The notes under the pieces were generated by a model. It worked only from the letters and a program-made list of their open reading frames with translations. It had not been told where the DNA came from and searched no databases. The translations under genes were made by a program, and so were the position numbers. 21,455 nucleotides of DNA. It comes from Prasinococcaceae sp. CCMP 1430 (Eukaryota > Prasinodermophyta > Palmophyllophyceae > Prasinococcales > Prasinococcaceae). Shown here in pieces: positions 1-7,430 of this stretch (positions are counted from its first letter, which is position 1; the number at the start of each line of letters is the position of its first letter). The stretch covers positions 7,391-28,845 of the forward strand of contig RQSC01001226.1 in the NCBI GenBank assembly GCA_013416795.1. Reading direction: 5' to 3'.

Positions 1-1
1 C

Positions 2-409
2 GCGCCCGGCGGCGAGCCCGCCGTTGAGGCCGAGGCCGCGCCGGCGCCGCCGGCGCCCAAGAAGGACAACTTCGATGACTTCTTCGCCTTCAAGTCGTGG
101 GGCCCGGAGATCGTGAACGGCCGCCTCGCGATGCTCGGCTTCGTGTCGGGGGCCGCCGCGGAGATCACCTCGGGTGAGACCACCCTCTCGCAGTTCTCCG
201 CTCACCACTGGGCGTTCGTGCTGGCGGCCGTGCTCTTCACCGCCGCGTCTTTCATGCCGCGCTTCCAGGGTGAGACCACCGCCAAGCCCGAGTCGAAGGA
301 GAATGGCATGTGGAAGGCGTCCACTGAGCTCCTCAACGGCCGCGCCGCCATGGTGGGCCTCTCCGCCATGTTCGTGCAGGAGGCCATCACCGGCAACCCC
401 GTCTTCTAA
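2..409 (+). CDS. ELIP/LHC-like chlorophyll-binding protein, 5' truncated by window edge
   Basis: The visible 135 residues are the C-terminal part of a thylakoid chlorophyll a/b- (or a/c-) binding superfamily protein. After an Ala/Pro/Glu-rich linker come three predicted membrane helices. The first holds the chlorophyll-ligand signature E-x-x-N-G-R-L-A-M-L-G, the second is AFVLAAVLFTAASF, and the third repeats the signature as E-L-L-N-G-R-A-A-M-V-G. Two E..NGR helices flanking a plain middle helix, with an ending of the type AITGNPVF, is typical of early-light-induced (ELIP-like) and stress LHC proteins, which protect photosystems by binding chlorophyll and quenching energy. The frame is open to the first base, so the start codon, transit peptide and any upstream exon lie outside the window. 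A GTG at 113 is internal and is not a start. Family placement is secure; the exact subfamily (ELIP, LHCX or LHCZ) is not. Confidence 0.88.
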   Translation, partial: APGGEPAVEAEAAPAPPAPKKDNFDDFFAFKSWGPEIVNGRLAMLGFVSGAAAEITSGETTLSQFSAHHWAFVLAAVLFTAASFMPRFQGETTAKPESKENGMWKASTELLNGRAAMVGLSAMFVQEAITGNPVF

Positions 410-787
410 GCAGCGCGCGAGTGCAGCGCGTGGTTCTAAGGGACCAGCAGTACCATATGTCGACCGACGGCGCGAAGGAGAGAGGACCGCGCACCGAGTG
501 CGCCATGCCCCACTGTAAACATATCACCATTATTGCAACCCACGAACATTCCGCTCACCGCGACCGATGCTCGCGCATTGCCGCACATTTACCAGCTCAG
601 GCGCGCTCGGCGCGCGGGAGCAGCGCCCGGCGGGCTTGCCCCATTCGTCACCAACCCACAGACCCTTTCGGCACTGGCCTCCCCCAGTCGGGGCGCGTGG
701 TGGCGAATGGCGGCGGAGCTGCCAAGTGCCGACCGGCGGTGACTCATCCGACGTCCATCACAGGCAAAAGCGGCAGAGCGGCGTGGC
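410..787. other. Convergent intergenic spacer, no gene seen
   Basis: The spacer lies between the stop codons of the ELIP-like gene and the minus-strand sulfotransferase. Open frames here are short and look like GC-driven noise. A partial form of the window's palindrome motif (agTACCATATGt, about 449-460) sits about 40 bp after the ELIP-like stop. TGTAAAC at about 514 could act as a polyadenylation signal, but one match is weak evidence. Confidence 0.4.
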
Positions 788-2667
788 TCAGGGCGAGTGG
801 GCGAGCGAGGCAGGGTCTTGCCAGGCCTCGAGTGGCTCTCGTGTCGAAGCCTCCTCCCCAGATGGCCTCTCCTCGCCTTCGTCGGCGTTTTCTGCGCCTC
901 TCAATGGGTCCAGCGCATGCGCCCAAAACGGCGTCTGCAGTGGCCACATGAAGCGCAGCCGCGCGAAGTAGTGGAGGGCTTTGTCCCCGAGCACTTTTTC
1001 GCAGCGCTCAACCGCCGCCAGCAACTGGGGAGTAGGCTCCTCGCTCCAGCGCTTCTCCAGCGTGGTATAGCCCTCGGCACCGAGCGATTCCTCGTGGCGT
1101 TTGCATGCCTCCCAGTCGAGCAGCTTGAGTTTATAGGGCAGCGAGGACTTGACATCGCGAGCGAAGTACTCCGCGACCTGCCGCTGCCACCACCTCAGAA
1201 TCGACGTGCCATTTTTGTGCAAGTACCTCCCTCGGCCGACGTACTGCCACAGCGCGGCGACCATTGAGCACGGGTCGGACAGAAAGAGCTCGAAAGGCAT
1301 CAGGAACAGCCGCCCACAAGGCACCGAGTGCGCCAGCAATTCCACGTTGGTGTACGCCACGGCTTGCTGTCTGAGCTCCAGCTCGAAGGCCGCATCTGAA
1401 AAGGGAGGCACCTCGGTCTCGACGCTGTACCCGCTTTCGTTGTCCTTGCCGGAGACCGTTGTGTAGAAGCGCCCGAGATTGGAGAGGACGCTTCGCACCG
1501 GGTCCCTCGCCAACACAACGAAGAGCACGCGCGGATCGCGAAAGCGGTCCTCAAAATTATACGCCTTGCTCTCCGATCGCCACACGCGCTCGTACGGGTA
1601 CATCTTGACGATCGTTCGGTCAGTGCGAGACAGGTAGCGCTAAAGGAGGCGTGAACGGGTGCGACTTGGTCAGCGCTCGCGCGTCCGTGAGCTGTCAAGT
1701 GTGGAATGCATGCGGTGCCGTCTGGGTTTGCTCGGCGGCCTGGTGGCCGCCACTCGAGCGCGTGTGCGCACTCGATGCCACTCATGCGCACGGGCGGGCG
1801 GGGACGAGACCCACACACCTGCCCGAACTTGCCATCAGCGCGGTAGTGGCCCCCGCGCACCCCCGCCTTCCCTTCGAGCCTCGAGGAGTACGGAAAGCTC
1901 AAAGTCTCGAGCACCGTCAGGTTGAGCTTGGCGAAGACCTGCACGGGTGCCTGCCACAGCACTCCGGAATTGAACGTCGTCATCTGCGAGAGTGCGCGCC
2001 GTCGCCGTCGCCGTCGCGCGCGTGGAGACGCGCGCGCAGTCCACAACGGTCGCAAGCGCGAGCGCGCGCGACGCGTGAGCACGCGGGGAACGTGCGGCGC
2101 CAGCATGCGAGCGCCCCAGGAGCGATGGCCCGCAAGCGCAGTAAGCGCTACTCAACAACTCACATGGTGTCCCGTGCCCTCTACGCCCATGACGGAGAGG
2201 CCCAGAGGCCCGCTCGCGGGCTCGCCGCGACGCCCGCCGTGGAGCGCGTGCCAGCCGAGCTGCCGCTGCTGCGCGGCACACAGGTGATGCTGCTCGAACA
2301 AACGCGTCGGCGAAGGCCGCGAGTCGCGAGCGGCTGCCTGCTGCTGCGCGCTGTTGCCATCATAGTATTCCTCGACCCGCGCCCAGTAGCGTTCGAGCGA
2401 GCACGCGGGCGTCTGTGACACACCGCGAGGCGGCGCCCGCGCCTCGTCGCGCGCATTGCGGTGGCCGCCCGCAACGTCCGCATCTTGCAACCGCACCGCG
2501 TGCACGGCATGCCCCCCGGCTGTGCCATCGGACTCGTCCACTCCTCCGCGCTGGATCCCAAACGCGGTGCACACCGCCACCGCCACCCCCAGCGCCCACA
2601 GCGCCGCTGCCGCCGACGAGCACGTCCGACTGCGGGCCCGGGCCCTGCCACGGGGTGGCTGCCCCAT
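788..2667 (-). CDS. Membrane-anchored sulfotransferase, three exons
   Basis: Exons read 2667-2164, 1983-1819 and 1639-788 on the minus strand. Introns are 2163-1984 (GTGAGT...GCAG, 180 nt) and 1818-1640 (GTGTGT...TTTAG, 179 nt), both phase 0, giving about 506 residues. The ATG at 2667 puts a basic N-terminus before a hydrophobic segment (about residues 17-37), a type II Golgi signal anchor. The 5'-phosphosulfate loop is GVEGTGHH, ending exactly at the first splice junction. The 3'-phosphate motif LARDPVRSVLSN (Arg about 268) lies in exon 3. The protein would transfer sulfate from PAPS to a glycan or other luminal acceptor; the substrate is unknown. The loop lacks the usual P-K/R-S/T-G-T-T, so this is a divergent subfamily. 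The splice model rests on three open frames joining into one sensible fold. Other in-frame ATGs exist upstream (2892), but the region looks untranslated. The acidic C-terminal tail after about residue 470 is low complexity. Confidence 0.75.
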
Positions 2668-3095
2668 CCCACACCCGGCCCCCTGTGCGGCCCTCAGCCC
2701 CGCACCCCCTCCACCCCCCACCACGCCCCCCTTTGAGAGCGCGCACAGTGTGGCCCCAGCGCCCTGTAACAGCCCAACACCAACAGCTTGCGCGCCTGCG
2801 CGCCAAGCAGCGGGGCCCAAGCGCACACGTACATGTACATTCAGTACCATCACGATTGGACTGAAGTACCATCGGTACACCACTACCAGCACTTTAGTCG
2901 AACACTTTCGCTGACAGGCAACACTTGTGCAGGTGCAGGAGTAAGGAGCTCCATATTATAGTAGCGCGGGCGCAGCTGCGCCTCTTTCGCCCGGGCGAGC
3001 TTGCGTGCGCCCCTGCGCCCGCCCACCCGAGCGTGCGGGCGCCCAGGTCCTGCGCACAGCTTGCGCGAGGGATTGCCTCCGGTTCCACTGACAGC
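2668..3095. other. Spacer between two minus-strand genes, with palindrome cluster
   Basis: This is the 5' flank of the sulfotransferase and the 3' flank of the nucleotidyltransferase. It holds a C-rich tract on the plus strand (about 2690-2730) and the inverted-repeat cluster at 2829-2878, annotated separately. I see no TATA box or convincing short gene. Confidence 0.4.
2829..2878. repeat. Palindrome cluster (GTACATGTAC / GTACC-ATC-GGTAC)
   Basis: Three inverted repeats lie in 50 bp: GTACATGTAC (2829-2838, perfect), an imperfect 24-bp element opening TCAGT and closing ACTGA (2841-2864), and GTACC-ATC-GGTAC (2866-2878). The cluster starts about 218 bp after the nucleotidyltransferase stop codon on its coding strand. 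It shares TACCATC and GTAC units with the palindromes at 6243, 11778, 17721 and 20051. Confidence 0.7.
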
Positions 3096-3941
3096 TCAGG
3101 CGTTGGGGTCCGCCTTGATCTCCCCCTTGCCACCGCCCTTGATGAGCCAGCTCGAAGACTGGATCTTGTCGCCGAGGCCGTCGAGCAGCGCAATGCCGAG
3201 CTTCTCGCAGACGGGCCTCTCCGGGATTGTGTTGTTGTTCTGGTCGCCGCCGTTGCAGAAATAATCGGGCGGCGGCGTGATGCACGCGATCGACCTGCAG
3301 CAAGTCCGGTCCTCATCGACGGCCACAAAGGCCTCGTCGACGCAACGCAGCGCCGCGACGATCTTGCAGCGCTCCGCTGCGGGCATGAACGGTTTGCCCT
3401 TCTTCAGCGTCGCCTGGTGGTCGTTGTTCACAATCACGATCAGGTGCGCGTTCTTGTCGCCACCCGCGGCCTCCTTGGACTTCTCGAGGTACTCAAGGTG
3501 GCCAACGTGGAAGGGGTCGAAGTAGCCCGACACCTGATGGCGGCGATGCGACGGGCGCGCGGAGGGTGACCAGCGCACGGCGAAACCCGCACCGCCGCCG
3601 CAGGAGCGCCGCAGGAGCGCCGCAGTGGCGGGGCGCGCAAAGCGGCGCGCGAGCGCGCATCGGATGCGCGCACGTCAGCGCCAAGCACTGCGAGCGGCCG
3701 CTCCGTCGTCATCGCGCTGTCGCACACTGCGAACGATATTCCCGCGCGCTGCGACCGCGCTGCTGGGCCAACGCCCCCTTCCCCGCCCCCCCCAGCAACC
3801 CCTAGCTGCTCTGCCGCGGTCGCGGTCTAGCGCGCCCCGCCGCCGGCCTACGCCACGCACCACGACGCGCTTCTTGCGCTCGGCGCCGTAGCCCGCTCCC
3901 ACCTCGGCGCCAGTGTCTGCCATCACCTTGGGCGCCACCAT
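3096..3941 (-). CDS. Cytidylyltransferase-like nucleotidyltransferase (HxGH), two exons
   Basis: Exon 1 is 3941-3861 and exon 2 is 3533-3096, with a 327-nt phase-0 intron (GTGCGT...ATCAG). The 172-residue product opens with a short variable leader, then the Rossmann-type strand KKRVVVSGYFDPFHVGH with the HxGH nucleotide-binding motif (His36, His39). It continues with IVIVNNDHQ, KKGKPFMPAAERCKIVAAL and NGGDQNNNTIPE. These motifs are typical of small bacterial and viral adenylyl/cytidylyltransferases related to glycerol-3-phosphate cytidylyltransferase. Splicing restores the beta strand before the HxGH motif, which supports the intron. Such enzymes make CDP- or ADP-activated polyols or sugars; the substrate cannot be read here. 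Length is normal for the family (about 130-180 residues). ATG 3923 is an alternative start. A pyrimidine-rich stretch on the coding strand lies just 5' of the start. Confidence 0.82.
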
Positions 3942-4673
3942 CGCTGCCGTTGGCGGGGATGGGCGATTGGGAGGGGGGGGGAGGGGGCTGGGCGCGCGCG
4001 TGCGGGCAGGCGCACAGAGACACGCATGTGGTGTGCGGTGCTCGTCCGCAATGCAGCGCGCGGGCCCGCCGCATGTATTCGTACTTTTGGTGGCTTCCGC
4101 TGCTGCCCTTTTCTCACGGCCACGGCAAGATGATGGAAATTGGACAAGGGCGTGCTCACTTTGCGACCCGCACCAGTGTAATAAACTGAGCTCTGAAAGA
4201 TCCACCCGTCCGGGACCATTTCACGGAATCGAATCCTCTCAAATGGGTGGATTCCTCGAAACCCTTCGAGCCCCCCCTCATGCCACTCCCGCCCGCGAAA
4301 TCCCCTCCCGCACACACCGCGCGCGGCGTGCGCGCGCGGCGCCCCCTCGCCCTTCCCCTGCCTTCCAGGTCGTTCCAGCACGGGAGCGCAGGAAGCCGCC
4401 CGGTGGTGCAGCCTCGGCGAGGGAGGCGAGAAGGCGGCGCGGCAGTGCGCGCAACTCCCACCGTTTCCACCCGTGTGTTGTGGTCAGCCGCGGGCGAAGG
4501 GGGGTTCGGGACGTGTGCGGCAGTTGCAGGCGAGGGCACCGACGCGTGCTCGGGCGGCGCGCGTCCGCGCAAGGGCTAGGGACGGGTGTGCATCGGCAGC
4601 AGCGGTGGGACGGGTGTGCATCGGCAGAAGGTGTCGAGAGGTCCGACGCCGCCGACTTCGAGGGTGATTGCGT
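3942..4673. promoter_or_regulatory. Divergent intergenic region (shared promoter area)
   Basis: The region separates the start codons of the minus-strand nucleotidyltransferase and the plus-strand sulfotransferase. It therefore should hold both promoters and 5' leaders. Seen in it: a G/A-rich run at about 3969-3987 (pyrimidine-rich on the nucleotidyltransferase strand), an inverted repeat ATCCACCC (4200-4207) / GGGTGGAT (4245-4252), and a CT-rich run ending CTGCCTTCCAG at about 4368 that could be a leader-intron acceptor. Long open frames across it are GC-driven and lack any domain. No TATA box is clear. Confidence 0.4.
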
Positions 4674-6068
4674 ATGCTGCCAAGGGGAGCTGCGAGCAGG
4701 TCTCGTCGGGCGCTGCAGCCGGCGCTGCGGCAAAGGCATCGGCGTCTGCTGCTCGCGTTTGCTGCCGCGGTGGCGCTGCTGACGGCCGCGACGAGCCCGG
4801 GGCCTTGGTGGAGCAAATTTCTCACAACGTGCATAGAATGGGCGGATGGGTGGTCTTTGAGGAATTGGCAGGGGGTGAGTTTGCAGGGGGACGGAGCTCG
4901 CGAGGGGCTGTGGACAGAGCAAGCCATGCTGGAGAGCGAGAGCACCAGGGAGCGCGCCTTGTTTGAGAGCCGCCGAGCGCTGCTGTGCGACGCAGCGGCC
5001 GCAGAGAGGGCAGGTCTATCAGCACTACCAGCAGCTACGGACTGTGTCTGCTCTGGACTGCGGCCGTGCTTCGAGGACATCGGGGTCAAATTCTTCATCG
5101 CAGGCTTCCCAAAGTCGGGCACAACACAACTGGTAGCTCTTTTGAATGAGCACGAAGGCACCAGCGTCCATCCGTTGATGGCAACGACTGAGCACCTGGA
5201 TCTAAGCCTCTATGGACGTGTTGGACCGTCAAGAGGTCTCATTCCGAACGACAACGAGTCGTACTTCTTTCGCCCCTCGATGGCCGCGGGGAGGGACCCT
5301 ATCGAGTTCATCTCGGCGCGCAAGCGTGAAGTTCATGACACAGTTGCTCGTGGAGCGCATCAGCAACTTCCTGTCGTCGGCATTAAAGACCCCGACATGG
5401 CGTACGATGCGGGTGCCGTGCTGCACGCAGCCTCAGTCCCCCGGAGCAAGGTCATTCTCGCAGTCCGAGACCCCCTCGACTGGATCGTCTCCTTCTACAA
5501 CTATCGCCTCGAGGAGTATGAATACATCCGGCCTGAGTGGCTTCGTGGCCCCGACGGCGACCTCCGGCATCCTGTGAGTTGTCCATCGGGAGTTCAGCAC
5601 TCAGGGGAGTACCCGCCGACCTTCAGAGACATTGCTGCGGGCTGCTGTTGGGTCGGAGTGTGCCGCCATACCGGCGCGCAGATACGCCACATCATCGAGC
5701 AGAATGTGTTGACTGCACTGCCACGAGAACGAGTGCTCCTGATAGATATGGACTCGCGCTTCCGCCACGACTCCTCCATGGTGTACGAGGTCCTGTCTAA
5801 TTTTTTGCAGATTGGGACCATCGAGTTTAAGCACCACACCCATCGTGTGCGGCATAACGCCGCGATGGACGGGCATGAGGACCGCATCGTTGACATCTGC
5901 GCGGAGGAGCATCGTGAGGAGAGAAAGGCTCTGTGGTGTTTCTTCAGTGAGGAAGAAAGCCCGACTGACATTGCGTTTTACGATTCGCTCTCGCGTGGAC
6001 TCATCGATCACCTCAACGATCCGCGCCCGTGCGATGAGACCATACATTGCGAGGAAAGAGCACGCTAG
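4674..6068 (+). CDS. Type II membrane sulfotransferase (Sulfotransfer_1-like)
   Basis: A single exon encodes 464 residues. An in-frame TGA at 4665-4667 lies two codons before ATG 4674, fixing this as the first start unless a leader exon is spliced in. Residues 1-24 are basic and 25-39 (LLLAFAAAVALLTAA) form a short signal anchor, so the catalytic part faces the Golgi lumen. The PAPS-binding motifs are textbook: 5'-phosphosulfate loop FFIAGFPKSGTTQL (about residues 140-153) and 3'-phosphate motif VILAVRDPLDWIVSFYNY (Arg about 265). Cysteines in the DCVCSGLRPCFEDIG segment and near the C-terminus probably form disulfides. The enzyme should sulfate a carbohydrate or protein acceptor in the secretory path; which one is not evident. 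It is not closely similar to the other two sulfotransferases here. A decayed copy of bases about 5553-5625 lies downstream at 6282-6354. Confidence 0.88.
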   Translation: MLPRGAASRSRRALQPALRQRHRRLLLAFAAAVALLTAATSPGPWWSKFLTTCIEWADGWSLRNWQGVSLQGDGAREGLWTEQAMLESESTRERALFESRRALLCDAAAAERAGLSALPAATDCVCSGLRPCFEDIGVKFFIAGFPKSGTTQLVALLNEHEGTSVHPLMATTEHLDLSLYGRVGPSRGLIPNDNESYFFRPSMAAGRDPIEFISARKREVHDTVARGAHQQLPVVGIKDPDMAYDAGAVLHAASVPRSKVILAVRDPLDWIVSFYNYRLEEYEYIRPEWLRGPDGDLRHPVSCPSGVQHSGEYPPTFRDIAAGCCWVGVCRHTGAQIRHIIEQNVLTALPRERVLLIDMDSRFRHDSSMVYEVLSNFLQIGTIEFKHHTHRVRHNAAMDGHEDRIVDICAEEHREERKALWCFFSEEESPTDIAFYDSLSRGLIDHLNDPRPCDETIHCEERAR

Positions 6069-6242
6069 CGGGGCTCATGGTGCTCTTGGATGTGAACGTC
6101 GCCGTTTACGGGCACCCTCAGCGAACGCAGCGATGTGCTCGCTGGAGACGCGCGGCCGTACGGCTATGGCGTTAAGCAGCGCAGCGCTCGCGCGCATTCT
6201 CACAAACAGCAGATACTCCCACGAGAACCTTGGCACGACATC

Positions 6243-6279
6243 TACATGTACAGTGCATCATCATGATGGTACATGTACA
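6243..6279. repeat. Composite palindrome TACATGTACA ... CATCATGATG ... TACATGTACA
   Basis: TACATGTACA occurs at 6243-6252 and again at 6270-6279. Because each unit contains the self-complementary TGTACA, the two copies act as both direct and inverted repeats. Between them sits the perfect 10-bp palindrome CATCATGATG (6259-6268), followed by GTAC. The element lies about 175 bp after the sulfotransferase stop and joins both motif types of the window's palindrome family. Confidence 0.8.
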
Positions 6280-6281
6280 GC

Positions 6282-6354
6282 ACGGCGACCTCCGGCATCA
6301 TGTTGATTGTCCATCGGGAATTCAGCAGTCAAGGAAGTGCCCGCCGACCTTCCA
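6282..6354 (+). pseudogene. Decayed duplicate fragment of the neighbouring sulfotransferase gene
   Basis: About 73 bp match the sulfotransferase coding region at about 5553-5625 in the same orientation. They share the blocks ACGGCGACCTCCGGCATC, TTGTCCATCGGGA, TTCAGCA and CCCGCCGACCTTC, separated by point changes. By eye roughly 80-85% of bases agree, without gaps over most of the length. The copy has no start and does not continue the parent frame usefully, so it is a non-functional fragment. It begins three bases after the composite palindrome. Confidence 0.8.
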
Positions 6355-6866
6355 AGAAATATGAAAGAGAGCACTTGGGTCGCAAAAAAACGGTGCCCTC
6401 GCTCTTCGTAGTGCAGCAACAGACAGCTGTGATCTCCCAAGTATCAAAGCATATTTCGACTGCTCGCGTCAGGTACCCTGGCTGGGAGTCACGGGCCGCT
6501 GGTAGATCATCCTGGTCTGCTCCCAGGCCCAAGCGGCGGCCCATAGGACTAGAACACGGGACGGCACCGCAATCAACTCTCCACAAAGTGATCAATAGGA
6601 AAGCCGTCAGCGATAAAATCGGGAATAGGCGTTAGAGATTCGATTACGTGACGCCCTCATTGCTTGAGAATTTCTTGAAATATGTTGGCGCGCTGCCGCC
6701 CAGGTCCGCATCGCCCGGAGGCGAGACGTGTGTGCGACATCAGCTCGAGGTAATTGGCTTGCGGCGCGCGCTACAAGAGTTCAGCATTCGCTGCGCTGCA
6801 GAAGAATCGCCGCGTTGTCCAGGGCGCCCGGTCGGCAGCAACTCCGCGCTTCTTCAATGTGACCAC

Positions 6867-7388
6867 TCAGCTCTCCTGCCAGTCATTCCCATCACATCGC
6901 CAATGCATGTCCGGCGCAACGAACTTGTAGAAGCCTTCATGGCCCTCGCTATGGAGCTCACATCCTGCCTTCCACGATTTGACGAAGCGGCTATCTTTGC
7001 GGAAGACGACCAGGTCATCGCCCACCTTGCTCACATGGTGATAGAGACCAGTCTGTGCCATGAAGTCGATAGTTTCCTGCTCGTGAGAGCACTCCACGAA
7101 GAATATGTCGATAATGACGGTATGCAGGTCGATCGAGCGCAACACGTTGAGTTCAAGGCTCTCGACATCTAGAGAGAACACGTCCACGCGGGGTACCTCA
7201 CCGAAGGCCTCCACGAGGCCATCCTTGGGGGTGACGCATCTGATAGGGTATTTCGCCTTAATCTTCACAGTACCGTCTGCAATCAGCTGGTCGAAGCGTG
7301 CACGCTTGTCAGCATTCATGAACTCCATGACGCTACTTTCTTGGTCGTATGGCTTCTCAAGCTGTACGAACTCAAATGTGCCGGTGTG
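6867..7388 (-). CDS. FkbM-type methyltransferase, C-terminal half; 5' end unresolved
   Basis: The minus-strand frame from about 7388 to the TGA at 6867-6869 encodes 173 residues. It starts at GTFEFVQLEKPYDQESSVMEF and reaches the FkbM hallmark VDVFSLDVESLELNVLRSID, then IIDIFFVEC and DDLVVFRK. FkbM enzymes are SAM-dependent O-methyltransferases that often decorate sugars or lipid-linked glycans. The N-terminal SAM-binding part (D-x-G-A-x-x-G) is not seen. Upstream, the frame stays open to about 7685 but runs antisense to the large glycosyltransferase gene and reads as low-complexity Thr/Ala. An acceptor-like ATGGGCAG immediately precedes 7388, so an upstream exon is possible. Otherwise the gene is a 5'-truncated remnant. 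The LDVESLE motif has Ser where Gly is usual (LDVEGxE). Confidence 0.65.
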   Translation of the reverse strand, partial: HTGTFEFVQLEKPYDQESSVMEFMNADKRARFDQLIADGTVKIKAKYPIRCVTPKDGLVEAFGEVPRVDVFSLDVESLELNVLRSIDLHTVIIDIFFVECSHEQETIDFMAQTGLYHHVSKVGDDLVVFRKDSRFVKSWKAGCELHSEGHEGFYKFVAPDMHWRCDGNDWQES

Positions 7389-7430
7389 CTGCCCATACGT
7401 AGCGGGTGGGTGGCCAGGGCGCACGCGCGC

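Larger units (their letters stand above)
6069..6866. other. Convergent intergenic spacer with palindrome and gene-fragment copy
   Basis: The spacer lies between the stops of the plus-strand sulfotransferase and the minus-strand FkbM-like gene. It holds the composite palindrome at 6243-6279, the sulfotransferase-derived fragment at 6282-6354, and an A-rich, lower-GC stretch. Interleaved inverted repeats occur at 6482-6542. I see no complete gene; open frames on both strands are short and without motifs. Confidence 0.45.

Noticed and set aside
4200-4252. tRNA-like look: ATCCACCC/GGGTGGAT stem around a TCGAATCC box
   Set aside because: The span is too short for a tRNA, and D and anticodon arms cannot be drawn.
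3913-4782. Open frame of 289 codons on the plus strand, partly with a hydrophobic start (MQRAGPPHVFVLLVASAAAL)
   Set aside because: It spans the divergent promoter region and overlaps the start of the sulfotransferase in another frame. After the first 25 residues it is Arg/Ala/Gly noise.
5574-5626. Possible intron GTGAGT...TTCAG in the second sulfotransferase
   Set aside because: At 53 nt it would shift the frame, and the unspliced frame continues into good sulfotransferase sequence.
6648-7172. Open frame of 174 codons on the plus strand
   Set aside because: It is antisense to the FkbM C-terminal coding region, which has recognisable motifs.
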